DNA of 64,000 bases, from positions 9,568 to 73,567 of the forward strand of contig DASUFL010000043.1 of NCBI GenBank assembly GCA_036274595.1. The letters are read 5' to 3'. How positions within the stretch are numbered: position 1 is the stretch's first letter; every line of letters starts with the position of its first letter. This document shows positions 44,942 through 54,020 of this stretch, in pieces. The notes below the pieces were generated by a model that searched no databases, had not been told where the DNA came from, and saw nothing but the letters and a program-made list of their open reading frames with translations. Position numbers and translations under genes: made by a program. The DNA is from WS-9 sp036274595 (GTDB lineage Bacteria; Eisenbacteria; RBG-16-71-46; SZUA-252).

Positions 44942-46624
44942 ATGACCACGCCGAACACGCCGTACCCACAACCCGGATCCTATCCGGCAGTCCCACCGCC
45001 CGAGAAGCAGCAAGTCTTCGATATCCGCGACATCCTCTGGCGGGTGACCCGGTACCGCTGGTTGCTCGTCGTGCCCATCGTGATCTCGATGAGCGGCGCG
45101 GCCATCTATTACACGCTGGCACCCGCGATCTTCGAGTCTCACGTGCTCGTGGCGATCGACGACCAGGCGCAGGTGTCGGGTGCGCTCCAGGGGCTCGTCC
45201 AGCCCGACCGGGACCGGGACACGCCGCGGGAACGCGTGACCCTCGTCGACAGCAAGGTCCGGAGCCGCCGTTTCCTCCAGGAGCTGTCCCTTCGCTCGGG
45301 ATTCAATCGAGACCCCCAGGTCGTCAAGGACGCCGAGAGAGCATCCCGGCGTTGGCGCGGAGTGCCGCGCGACGAGTTCGCGATCCGCTTCGCGAGCGCC
45401 CGCCTGAGCAAGCGGATCCGCGTGACGCCGGTCGAGGGAACCTACGTCCGCATTTCGGCCATGGGCCCCGCCCCCGAGGAGGCGCGCCGGATTGCGAGCC
45501 TGATCGCGGACATCCTCATCGAGGAGAGCAAGCGGACGAACCTCGAGCGCGTCCAGGCGCGCGGCGAGTTCAGCGCGGACCAGATCACCGTCTACGAAGA
45601 GCGCCTCCGAAAGTCCGAGGACGCCTACCAGCGCTATCAGGAGTCACTGATCCGAAACGTGCTGTCGAGCAATCCGGTCAACGACCGGAACATCGAGGAC
45701 GCACGCGGCCTCATCAACATGGCCGAGAGCGAGATGGCCCAGGTGAAGCAGCGCCTCGAAAGCGAGCAGCGGGACTTCGCGGGCGCGGCCAACGGCGCCT
45801 CGGTGCCGGACCTTCAAGGAGGCAAGGCGATCGAGCTGTCGAACCGCCTCGTGGAGCTCGAATCCTCGGCGAGCGCGGCGGCCCTCAGCGACAAGGAGAA
45901 ATCGGACCGGAACATCGCGGGCATTCAGGCGAGCATCGCCTCCACGCGCCAGATGCTTCTGGCCGAGCTCGAGCTCGAAGCGAGCCAGCTCAAGGGCAAT
46001 CTCAGCGACGAGGCGCAGTCCGCGGCCACTGGCATTGCGCTGGACCGCGCCATCATCCGCTCGCTCACCTTGAAGCGGGACCGCCTCCGCGGCCTCATCT
46101 CCGAGTACGCCCGGACCGTGCAGAGCACGCCGCGCGAGGACATGGAGCTTGCGAGGCTCAAGGGCGAGGTGGACACGAATCGCGACCTCCTGAACGCACT
46201 CCGTCGCGAGCAGACCTCGTCCCGCATCTCCGAAGCGCTCGAGACGAGCGGCCTCGGATTCCGGCTCTCCGTGCTCGAGCCGCCGCAGCTTCCGTACCGG
46301 GCGTCGGAGCCCGACCCCTTCAAGATCTTTGCCGCGGCCGCCCTCCTGGGCCCGCTCGGCGCCGCAGGCATCGTCCTTCTGGGCGAGAAGGTCCGGCTCG
46401 TCGTCCGCTCGGTCGAGCAGGCGGAGGAGGAGCTCGGCGCCCGCGTCATCGCGACGTTCCCGCGGATCGAGGGGTGGTCGCGTCCGGGAACCTACTTCCA
46501 GAACAACTGGCCGGTGATGGTCATCATCGCCGTCGTCTTCCTGACGGGGAGCTTCTTCGCGCTGAACGCAACGGTGTTTGCGCCCCATCCGATCGTCAAG
46601 GTCAAGGCCGAGACCAAGAAGTAA
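44942..46624 (+). CDS. Polysaccharide chain-length determinant (Wzz/GNVR family)
   Basis: Inner-membrane co-polymerase of 560 residues controlling polymer length. Membrane segment at about residues 39-60, Wzz domain, long periplasmic coiled coil (about 150-420), a GNVR-type LEPPQLPYRASEPDP before a second segment (about 460-480), and a third hydrophobic segment near the C-terminus (VMVIIAVVFLTGSFFAL). XrtA loci carry such a chain-length protein beside a separate BY-kinase, as here. Confidence 0.9.
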   Translation: MTTPNTPYPQPGSYPAVPPPEKQQVFDIRDILWRVTRYRWLLVVPIVISMSGAAIYYTLAPAIFESHVLVAIDDQAQVSGALQGLVQPDRDRDTPRERVTLVDSKVRSRRFLQELSLRSGFNRDPQVVKDAERASRRWRGVPRDEFAIRFASARLSKRIRVTPVEGTYVRISAMGPAPEEARRIASLIADILIEESKRTNLERVQARGEFSADQITVYEERLRKSEDAYQRYQESLIRNVLSSNPVNDRNIEDARGLINMAESEMAQVKQRLESEQRDFAGAANGASVPDLQGGKAIELSNRLVELESSASAAALSDKEKSDRNIAGIQASIASTRQMLLAELELEASQLKGNLSDEAQSAATGIALDRAIIRSLTLKRDRLRGLISEYARTVQSTPREDMELARLKGEVDTNRDLLNALRREQTSSRISEALETSGLGFRLSVLEPPQLPYRASEPDPFKIFAAAALLGPLGAAGIVLLGEKVRLVVRSVEQAEEELGARVIATFPRIEGWSRPGTYFQNNWPVMVIIAVVFLTGSFFALNATVFAPHPIVKVKAETKK

Positions 46625-46638
46625 ACCGAGGGCCCATC

Positions 46639-47430
46639 GTGAAGCGTCCCCAGCGAACCCTGTTCGACAGCTTCAACCTCGACGCGCCCCATGTGACCGA
46701 GGCGCGGCGCCTGCTCCAGACGCTCGCGCGCCGGGAGCGGGACGAGTCCCATCCGCCCAAGGTCTACATGGTGACGAGCGCCGGCCGCGGGGAAGGGAAG
46801 AGCACGATCTGCGGCCTCGTCTCCATGGTCGCGGCGCGCATCTTCCGGCGGAAGACGCTGGTGATCGACGCCGATCTCAGGCGCCCGTCGCTGCACTCGT
46901 TGCTCGGTTTGAACCAGAGGCCCGGTCTGGCCGAGCTGATGGAAGGATCCGCGTCGGTCGAGGAGGCTACCCGATCGACGCTCATAGGCACGCTGTCCGC
47001 GATTCCGAGCGGACGGCCGACCAAATCCGTGGGGGACACGTATGACGATTTCGCGTTTCGCGAGCTCCTGGACCAGTTCCGTCCGCAGTACGACCTCATC
47101 TTCATCGACTGCCCGCCGGTCGTGCCCGTGATGGAGCCGCTCCTGATCGCCGAGCACGTCGACGCGCTCCTCCTCGTGGCCATGGCCGGCGCGACGCAGG
47201 TGACGATGATCCGCCGCATGCGACAGATCCTGGCACCGCTCGAGCCGAAGATCGCGGGCGCCATCCTGAACAACGCCACGGACGGCCTACCCTACTACTA
47301 CGACTACCGCTATTACGGGTACGAGTCGCCCAAGCCGAAACGAGTGCGCGAGATTCGCACTCCCGCGAAGCCACCGTCCCAGGACGATGCCGCGGCGCGG
47401 CAGGTGGCCCGCGAGCGGGGAGGTGCCTGA
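46639..47430 (+). CDS. BY-kinase, tyrosine autokinase of polysaccharide synthesis
   Basis: A 263-residue cytoplasmic ATPase partner of the chain-length protein. Walker A SAGRGEGKST, Walker A' LVIDADLRRP and Walker B LIFIDCPP are present. The C-terminus has a tyrosine cluster (YYYDYRYYGY, about residues 217-226) expected to be phosphorylated in trans, then a basic tail. GTG start at 46639, 14 nt after the previous stop. Confidence 0.93.
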   Translation: MKRPQRTLFDSFNLDAPHVTEARRLLQTLARRERDESHPPKVYMVTSAGRGEGKSTICGLVSMVAARIFRRKTLVIDADLRRPSLHSLLGLNQRPGLAELMEGSASVEEATRSTLIGTLSAIPSGRPTKSVGDTYDDFAFRELLDQFRPQYDLIFIDCPPVVPVMEPLLIAEHVDALLLVAMAGATQVTMIRRMRQILAPLEPKIAGAILNNATDGLPYYYDYRYYGYESPKPKRVREIRTPAKPPSQDDAAARQVARERGGA

Positions 47431-48788
47431 TGGCTGGACGGAACGGCTCGCGCGCGTCGGCGCGAACGAGGCGGAGCGGAGGAAGCCCGCTCAAGGGCTT
47501 CGAAGCGAAGGTGCTGAACGGCACGGCCCGGATCGGAATCATCGGGCTCGGCTACGTCGGGCTTCCGCTCGCGGTCGAGTTCGCGAAGAAGGGCTTCCGC
47601 GTCACCGGGTTCGAGATCAACAAGAAGCGCGTCGGCATCCTCAACTCGGGTCGCTCCTACATCCAGGACGTCCCCACGGCCGAGGTGCGGGAGCTGGTCA
47701 AGAGCGGGAACCTCCACGGGACGCTCGATTTCAACGAGCTGAAGGCGATGGACGTGATCGACATCGCGGTCCCCACGCCGCTCCGGAAGACGAAGGATCC
47801 GGACGTCTCCTACATCGTGGCCGCGGTCAGTGAGATCGCGCCCAGGCTGAAGCGCGGGCAGCTGGTCGTGCTGGAGAGCACCACGTATCCCGGAACGACG
47901 GACGAGCTGGTCCGTCCCATGCTCGAAGAGAGCGGTCTCAAGGCGGGGCGTGATTTCTTCCTCGCCTTCTCGCCCGAGCGCGTGGATCCGGGCAATCCGA
48001 CCTATCAGACGAAGAACATCCCCAAGGTGGTCGGCGGAACGTCGGCCGACTGCACCCGCGCCGCCGCGCTCCTCTACGGCACGGTCATCGACCGGATCGT
48101 CCCGGTCCAGTCGACGCAGGTCGCGGAGACGGTCAAGCTCCTCGAGAACACCTTCCGCAGCGTCAACATCGGCCTCGTGAACGAGGTCGCGCTCATGTGC
48201 GACAAGATGAAGATCGACGTCTGGGAAGTGATCGATGCCGCCAAGACGAAGCCGTTCGGGTTCATGCCCTTCTATCCCGGCCCGGGCCTCGGCGGACACT
48301 GCATCCCGATCGATCCGTTCTATCTCTCCTGGAAGGCGCGGCAGAGCGGATTCGAGGCCCGATTCATCGACCTGGCGGGGCAGGTCAATGCCAACATGCC
48401 GCACCACGTGGCGCGCCGGGTCGGCGAGGCCCTCAACACGCGCCGGAAATCCGTGCGCGGGGCTCGGGTCCTCGTTCTCGGGATCGCCTACAAGGCGGAC
48501 ATCGACGACGTGAGGGAGAGCCCGTCGCTCGACATCATCGAGACCCTCGCGAACGACGGAGCCAAGGTCGAATACTCGGACCCGTTCTGCCCCTCGCTCG
48601 AGCACAACGGACGCCGGTTCACGTCACGCCCGCTCACGCCCGCGACCCTGCGGGCCGCCGACTGCGTCGTGATCGCGACGGCGCACAAGATGTTCGACTA
48701 TGGACTCGTGGCCCGCCATGCGCGCACGGTGGTCGATTGCCGGAACGTCCTCAAGGGACGCCGCACGCGCGGCGTCTTCAGGATTTAG
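47430..48788 (+). CDS. wbpA: UDP-N-acetylglucosamine 6-dehydrogenase (WbpA/TviB type)
   Basis: NAD-dependent oxidation of UDP-GlcNAc to its uronic acid. The 452 residues have a basic N-extension of about 30, the Rossmann motif GLGYVGLPLA, the STTYPGTTDEL segment, the catalytic Cys in GPGLGGHCIPIDPFYL and a C-terminal UDP-binding domain (GIAYKADIDDVRESP). The PFYL form favours the WbpA/TviB group over UDP-glucose or ManNAc dehydrogenases; substrate remains a prediction. Start overlaps the kinase stop (TGATG). Confidence 0.9.
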   Translation: MAGRNGSRASARTRRSGGSPLKGFEAKVLNGTARIGIIGLGYVGLPLAVEFAKKGFRVTGFEINKKRVGILNSGRSYIQDVPTAEVRELVKSGNLHGTLDFNELKAMDVIDIAVPTPLRKTKDPDVSYIVAAVSEIAPRLKRGQLVVLESTTYPGTTDELVRPMLEESGLKAGRDFFLAFSPERVDPGNPTYQTKNIPKVVGGTSADCTRAAALLYGTVIDRIVPVQSTQVAETVKLLENTFRSVNIGLVNEVALMCDKMKIDVWEVIDAAKTKPFGFMPFYPGPGLGGHCIPIDPFYLSWKARQSGFEARFIDLAGQVNANMPHHVARRVGEALNTRRKSVRGARVLVLGIAYKADIDDVRESPSLDIIETLANDGAKVEYSDPFCPSLEHNGRRFTSRPLTPATLRAADCVVIATAHKMFDYGLVARHARTVVDCRNVLKGRRTRGVFRI

Positions 48789-48793
48789 GCGCC

Positions 48794-49744
48794 ATGGCCC
48801 ACTATCTCGTCACCGGGGGAGCGGGATTCATCGGCTCCCATCTCGCGGAACGCCTGCTCAAGGACGGGCACCAGGTTCGCGTGCTCGACAACCTGTCGAC
48901 CGGCCGGGTCTCCAATCTCGAGGCGGTGCGCGCCGCGGGACCCGCCGATCGCCTCGAGTGGGTCGAAGGGGACATCCGCTCGCTCGAGACCTGCCGCCGC
49001 GCGACCGCCGGCGTGGACTACGTGCTCCACCAGGCGGCGCTCGCGTCCGTTCCGCGCTCCATCGAGAATCCGATCGACTCGACGGCCGTGAACGTCGGGG
49101 GCACGCTCAACGTCTTCCACGCGGCCCGCGACAACGGCGTGAAGCGCGTGGTGGCCGCGTCGTCCTCGTCGGTCTACGGCGACGCCGCGACCCTTCCGAA
49201 GCACGAAGAACAGCCGACCGCGCCCCTCTCGCCGTACGCGGCGAGCAAGCTGGCGGGGGAGATCTACGCGCGCGTGTACGCGGTCACGATGGGGCTCTCC
49301 ACGGTGTCGCTCCGCTACTTCAACGTGTTCGGTCCGAGACAGGACCCGAACTCCCAGTACGCCGCGGTCGTGCCGCGGTTCGTCACCGCGCTCCGCAATG
49401 GCCGGCGCCCCGTCGTCTACGGCGACGGTCTCCAGAGCCGCGACTTCACCTTCATCGACAACGTCGTCGCCGCGAACCTGGCCGCCTGCACGGAGGGGCC
49501 GGGCCGAGGCGAGGCGATGAACATCGCCTGCGGCGACCGCTACACGCTGCTCCAGCTCCTCGACGTGATCGGCCGGCTCCTTGGTGTCACGCCCGATCCC
49601 GAGTTCCAGCCCGCGCGCCAGGGAGACGTGAAGCACTCCCAGGCGTCGATCGAGCTCGCCCAGCGGCTGATCGGCTATCGCCCGGCCGTGGGCTTCGAAG
49701 AGGGCCTCGCCCGGACCGTCGAGTCCTTCCAGCCGGCCGGCTGA
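48794..49744 (+). CDS. wbpP: NAD-dependent UDP-sugar 4-epimerase (WbpP/TviC-like)
   Basis: A 316-residue extended SDR. GGAGFIGSHL binds NAD, ASSSSVYG and YAASK form the catalytic Ser/Tyr/Lys set, and QAALASVPRSIENP matches the WbpP group acting on N-acetylated UDP-hexoses. With the preceding dehydrogenase it should give UDP-GalNAcA from UDP-GlcNAc. Start 5 nt after wbpA. Confidence 0.88.
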   Translation: MAHYLVTGGAGFIGSHLAERLLKDGHQVRVLDNLSTGRVSNLEAVRAAGPADRLEWVEGDIRSLETCRRATAGVDYVLHQAALASVPRSIENPIDSTAVNVGGTLNVFHAARDNGVKRVVAASSSSVYGDAATLPKHEEQPTAPLSPYAASKLAGEIYARVYAVTMGLSTVSLRYFNVFGPRQDPNSQYAAVVPRFVTALRNGRRPVVYGDGLQSRDFTFIDNVVAANLAACTEGPGRGEAMNIACGDRYTLLQLLDVIGRLLGVTPDPEFQPARQGDVKHSQASIELAQRLIGYRPAVGFEEGLARTVESFQPAG

Positions 49745-50796
49745 TGACGGCGCCGACCACGGCCTTCGCGTCCGTGGCGATCGCGGAGGCGCCGCTCGAC
49801 GGCACCGGCTGGGCCGGCTACGCCGCCGCGCATCCCGCCGCGACCTTCTTCCATCAGCCCGGTTGGCTGGAGGTCGTGCGGAGGACGTTCGGGTACCGGC
49901 ACGCCTCCATCCTGGCCCGGCGCGACGGCCGCGTCGTCGGATTCCTCCCGCTCTTCCTGGTGCCCATGCTTCCCTGGGGCCGCTCGCTCATCTCGACCCC
50001 GCAGGCGGTCTACGGCGGGCCGATCGCGGATGACGACGAGGCGCGCTCCGCTCTGGTCGACCATGCGGCGCGGCTCGCGGAAGGGCGCGGCGCCTCGTTC
50101 CTCGAGCTCCGGAACGAGACCCCGATCCCTGGGCTCGCGGGGAAGGACCTCTATGTCACCTTCCGCCGCCCCATCCTTGCCGATGCCGAGCAGAACATGG
50201 CGGCCATTCCGCGCAATCAAAGACGCAGCATTCGCGTCGCGCAGAAGCACGGCCTCACCGCACGCGTGGGCCAGGGCGACCTCCTCGACGGCTTCTACCA
50301 CGTCTACTCCGAGAGCGTGCGCAATCTGGGAACCCCCGTCTTCCCGCGCGCGCTCTTCGCGAACGTGCTGGAGCGCTTCGGTGAGGATGCGTTCATCCTG
50401 GGGATCTACAAGGGAGACCAGCTTCTTTCGGCGGTGCTCACGTTCCGCTACCGCGACCAGATCCTTCCGTACTACGGCGGCGCGACCCGCGAGGGAATCC
50501 AGTACGCGACGAACGATTTCATGTACTGGAGCCTTCTCCTCTACGGGATGGAGCGCGGCCTCGGCGTCTTCGACTTCGGGCGGAGCAAGGTCGACAGCGG
50601 CTCGTATCACTTCAAGCGCCACTGGGGCTTCGAGCCCACCCCGCTCGCCTACCAGTACCACCTGCCGCGGGGGAAGGCGCTGCCCGATTTGAGCCCGCGC
50701 AATCCAAAGTTCTCGATGGCGATCCGCGTGTGGCGGAAGCTGCCGCTCAAGCTCACCCAGTGGGTCGGGCCGCACCTGGTGCGCTACTTCCCGTGA
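49744..50796 (+). CDS. FemAB/GNAT-like protein, XrtA-system type
   Basis: A 350-residue acyltransferase-fold protein: FFHQPGWLEVVRRTFGY, FLPLFLVP, IPRNQRRSIRVAQKHG, and VFDFGRSKVDSGSYHFKRHW. This pattern is that of the FemAB-related family found with XrtA/PEP-CTERM loci; it probably adds an acyl or aminoacyl group to the polysaccharide or lipid carrier. Starts on the last base of the wbpP stop; GTGA overlap downstream. Confidence 0.85.
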   Translation: MTAPTTAFASVAIAEAPLDGTGWAGYAAAHPAATFFHQPGWLEVVRRTFGYRHASILARRDGRVVGFLPLFLVPMLPWGRSLISTPQAVYGGPIADDDEARSALVDHAARLAEGRGASFLELRNETPIPGLAGKDLYVTFRRPILADAEQNMAAIPRNQRRSIRVAQKHGLTARVGQGDLLDGFYHVYSESVRNLGTPVFPRALFANVLERFGEDAFILGIYKGDQLLSAVLTFRYRDQILPYYGGATREGIQYATNDFMYWSLLLYGMERGLGVFDFGRSKVDSGSYHFKRHWGFEPTPLAYQYHLPRGKALPDLSPRNPKFSMAIRVWRKLPLKLTQWVGPHLVRYFP

Positions 50797-52037
50797 ACAT
50801 CCTCTATCTCTGCCACCGCATTCCGTTCCCTCCGGACAAGGGGGACAAGATCCGCTCCTACCATCAGATCGAATCGCTCGGGGCGCGCCATCGCGTCCAC
50901 GTCGCGACCTTCGTCGATTCGGCCGAAGACGAGCGGCACGTACCGGAGCTCAGGGAGCGTTGTGCGAGCCTCGTCGTGGACCGGCGCACCACCGCGACCA
51001 ACCTCACGCGCGCCGCGGGAGCGCTCCTCACGGGCGATCCCTTCTCGGTGGCCTGCTTTCGGTCCTCGCGCATCGCTCGCGGCGTGGACCGGGCGCTCGC
51101 CGAGGAGGGAATCGACCTCGCGCTCGTCTTCTCGTCGGGCATGGCGCAGTACGTGGAGCGGGCGGAGGACGTCGCGCGGGTGATCGATTTCGTGGACGTG
51201 GATTCCGAGAAGTGGCGGGCGTATGCCGCGCGCGACCGGGGACCGCTCCGACTGATCTACGCGCGCGAAGCGGATCTCCTCCTTCGCCACGACGCCCGGA
51301 TCGCACGTACGTTCGACCGGTCGCTTTTCGTCTCCGAGACCGAGGCGGCCCTGTTTCGCGAGCGCACCGGCGCGGGCAACGTGACGGCGATTCCCATGGG
51401 GGTCGATCTCGACTACTTCGAGCCGGCGCCCGAGCCAGGGACGGAGCCGGTCCTCGTGTTCGTCGGCATGATGAGCTACATGCCCAACGTCGACGCCATG
51501 CGATTCTTCGTGGGGGACGTGCTGCCGCTCGTCCGGCGCGAGGTCCCGAACGTGAAGCTTCATGTCGTGGGACGCGAGCCGGCGGCGGGAGTGCGGGATC
51601 TCGCCGATCCGCCGCGCATCGTCGTGACCGGCGCCGTCCCCGACGTGAGACCGTATCTGCGCGAGGCGGCCGTCGCCATCGCCCCGTTCCGCATCTCCCG
51701 CGGCATGCAGAGCAAGGTGCTCGAAGCCATGGCGTCGGGACTCCCGGTCGTGGGCACGCGGCTCGCCTTCCAGGGAATCCCGGCGGGGAGCGAGGAGGGC
51801 GTGGAGTCGGCGGAGGGGGCGGACGCTCTCGCGGCGGCTCTCGTACGGCTCCTCCGCGATCCTACGGCCCGCCGCGAGCGCGGCGTCCGCGCGCGCCGTT
51901 ACGTCGAGCGGCACCACCGCTGGGCGGACCACGGTCAAGCGCTCGACCATCTGCTCGAAGAGGTCGTCGCCCGACGCCGGTCCGAGCCGGCGCCGCATGG
52001 CGCCGGGGCTCGAACCGCGGGAGGCCGTTCTGTATAA
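50793..52037 (+). CDS. Glycosyltransferase, XrtA-associated (TIGR03087-like)
   Basis: A 414-residue GT4-type enzyme. The opening ILYLCHRIPFPPDKGDKIRSYH is split here as ILYLCHRIPFPP and DKGDKIRSYH, diagnostic of the XrtA sugar transferase stp1 group. Donor-site part FRISRGMQSKVLEAMASG is near residue 305. GTG start at 50793. The end of the gene contains the next promoter. Confidence 0.9.
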   Translation: MNILYLCHRIPFPPDKGDKIRSYHQIESLGARHRVHVATFVDSAEDERHVPELRERCASLVVDRRTTATNLTRAAGALLTGDPFSVACFRSSRIARGVDRALAEEGIDLALVFSSGMAQYVERAEDVARVIDFVDVDSEKWRAYAARDRGPLRLIYAREADLLLRHDARIARTFDRSLFVSETEAALFRERTGAGNVTAIPMGVDLDYFEPAPEPGTEPVLVFVGMMSYMPNVDAMRFFVGDVLPLVRREVPNVKLHVVGREPAAGVRDLADPPRIVVTGAVPDVRPYLREAAVAIAPFRISRGMQSKVLEAMASGLPVVGTRLAFQGIPAGSEEGVESAEGADALAAALVRLLRDPTARRERGVRARRYVERHHRWADHGQALDHLLEEVVARRRSEPAPHGAGARTAGGRSV

Positions 52038-52038
52038 T
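52010..52038 (+). promoter_or_regulatory. Internal promoter before the first amidotransferase
   Basis: TCGAAC (52010-52015) and a perfect TATAAT (52033-52038), 17 bp apart. The 83-bp gap after the glycosyltransferase stop is the longest in this operon, so an internal start here is plausible. Confidence 0.5.
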
Positions 52039-52120
52039 TCGTCCTCGACCCGGCCCGATTCGCGGCTCGCCGCCGCATGGCGGCCGCGCCACCCAGCCCC
52101 CAACCATCACGATCGGAACC

Positions 52121-54004
52121 ATGTGCGGCATTGCCGGCGCGGTTGAAACCGCCGATCCACCTCGGCTTACGGAGTCCGTCCTCCATCGGATGGCGTCCCT
52201 GATCGCCCATCGCGGTCCGGACAATCAGGGCGCGTGGCTCGCGCCGCCCGCAGGGCTCTGCCACCGGCGTCTCTCGATCATCGATCTGAGCGCGGCGGGC
52301 AACCAGCCCATGTCGCTCGAGGGGACCGGCCTCACCATGGTCTTCAACGGCGAGATCTACAACTTCCCGGAGCTTCGCTCGGAGCTGGAAGGGAAGGGCG
52401 TCGTTTTCCGGTCGCGCTCCGACACCGAGGTGCTGCTCCGCGCGTACGAGGCGTGGGACGTCGGCTGCCTCGACCACATCAACGGCATGTTCGCCTTCGC
52501 CATCTGGGACGCGCCGCGACGGCGGCTCTTCGCCGCACGCGACCGGCTGGGGAAGAAGCCCTTCTTCTACCACGCTCGCCCCGGTCGCTTCGTCTTCGGA
52601 TCCGAGATGAAGGCGATCCTCGGCTACGGGGGCATCGACCGCGACATCGACCCGCACGCGCTGGACGAGTTCCTCTCGACCGGCTGCATCGGCGCTCCGC
52701 GCACAATCTTGAGAACGATCCGGAAGCTTCCGCCCGCGCACTACCTGCTCCTCGAAGAGGACCGGATCACCATCCGCCCCTACTGGGACGTGACCTTCCA
52801 GGTCACGGAGAAGGAGCGGACGGAAGAGGAGCGGCTCGAGCGGCTCGAGCACCTCTTCCGCGAGGCGGTCCGGCGGCGGATGATCAGCGACGTCCCCCTG
52901 GGCGCATTCCTCTCGGGAGGCATCGATTCGAGCGCGGTCGTCGGCATGATGGCGCAGCTCTCGGACCGTCCCGTGAAGACCTACACGATCGGCTTCGAGG
53001 AGGAGGGCTACTCGGAGATCGAGGACGCCCGTATGATCGCGCGGCACTTCGGCACCGACCATCACGAGTTCCAGGTGCGGCCCGAGGCGATCGGGATCCT
53101 GCCCGACCTCGTCTGGCACTTCGACGAGCCCTTCGGGGATTCGTCCGCCATTCCCACGTACTACGTCTCCAAGATGGCGGTCGAGCATGTGAAGGTCGCG
53201 CTCGCCGGAGACGGCGGGGACGAGCTCTTCGCGGGATACACCCGGTACCAGGACTCGCTCCGCGTCCCGCCGTACCACCTCATTCCGGCCTCGGTGCGCC
53301 GCCGCGTCCTCGCGCCCCTGGCCGACCGGATGCCCCTGGCCGCGCCCGGGCGGAACCGGCTCTACGCCGCGGCGCACCACGCGCCGCTCACGCCCGGCTA
53401 CGGGCTCGGGCTCTACCCCTACATCAAGGAACAGCTCCTGAGCCCCGAGTGGCGCACGCAGACGGCGCTCCGCGAGCCGAACGGGCACACCGCCGTGAGC
53501 GAGCCGCGCCTCCGCTCGATGGATCTCTTGTCGCGCCTCCAGTACCTCGATACGAAGGTCTACCTGCCGGAGGACATCCTCACCAAGGTGGATCGGATGA
53601 GCATGGCCCACTCGCTCGAGGTGCGAGCGCCGCTCCTCGACTACACGCTGATCGAGTACGTGGCCTCGATTCCGCCCGCGCTCAAGCTGCGCGACTCGGT
53701 GTCGAAGTACCTGTTCCGCAAGATGGCGTCCCGCTACCTGCCGGCTTCGGTCTTCGAGAAGCCCAAGCAGGGCTTTGGGGTCCCGACCGGCGCCTGGTTC
53801 CAGCAGGAGCTTCGGGCCAGCGCGCGCGAGCGGCTGCTCGACCGGCGTACGCTCGACCGCGGCTACTTCAGGCGGCGCACGGTCGAGCGCGTGCTCGACC
53901 TCCACGAGGCGGGGCAGCGGGATTACGGAACCTGGATCTGGTGCCTCCTCGTGCTCGAGGAGTGGCACCGTACGTTCCTCGACGCCGACACGCGTCGCGT
54001 CTAG
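52121..54004 (+). CDS. Asparagine synthetase-like amidotransferase (1st copy)
   Basis: A 627-residue glutamine-dependent amidotransferase. Class II glutaminase domain with the nucleophile Cys2 (MCGIAG), HRGPDNQG and FNGEIYNF; synthetase domain with PP-loop SGGIDSS near residue 265 and GDGGDELFAGYTRY. In XrtA/exopolysaccharide loci such proteins are thought to amidate sugar carboxylates (for example uronic acids) rather than make asparagine; a substrate from wbpA/wbpP would fit. Confidence 0.92.
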   Translation: MCGIAGAVETADPPRLTESVLHRMASLIAHRGPDNQGAWLAPPAGLCHRRLSIIDLSAAGNQPMSLEGTGLTMVFNGEIYNFPELRSELEGKGVVFRSRSDTEVLLRAYEAWDVGCLDHINGMFAFAIWDAPRRRLFAARDRLGKKPFFYHARPGRFVFGSEMKAILGYGGIDRDIDPHALDEFLSTGCIGAPRTILRTIRKLPPAHYLLLEEDRITIRPYWDVTFQVTEKERTEEERLERLEHLFREAVRRRMISDVPLGAFLSGGIDSSAVVGMMAQLSDRPVKTYTIGFEEEGYSEIEDARMIARHFGTDHHEFQVRPEAIGILPDLVWHFDEPFGDSSAIPTYYVSKMAVEHVKVALAGDGGDELFAGYTRYQDSLRVPPYHLIPASVRRRVLAPLADRMPLAAPGRNRLYAAAHHAPLTPGYGLGLYPYIKEQLLSPEWRTQTALREPNGHTAVSEPRLRSMDLLSRLQYLDTKVYLPEDILTKVDRMSMAHSLEVRAPLLDYTLIEYVASIPPALKLRDSVSKYLFRKMASRYLPASVFEKPKQGFGVPTGAWFQQELRASARERLLDRRTLDRGYFRRRTVERVLDLHEAGQRDYGTWIWCLLVLEEWHRTFLDADTRRV

Positions 54005-54020
54005 GCGGGGGCCCGACACC

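Noticed and set aside
44862..45142. Small minus-strand frames at the junction of the export and chain-length genes
   Set aside because: Arg/Ser-rich antisense frames with no ribosome binding site and no resemblance to known proteins.
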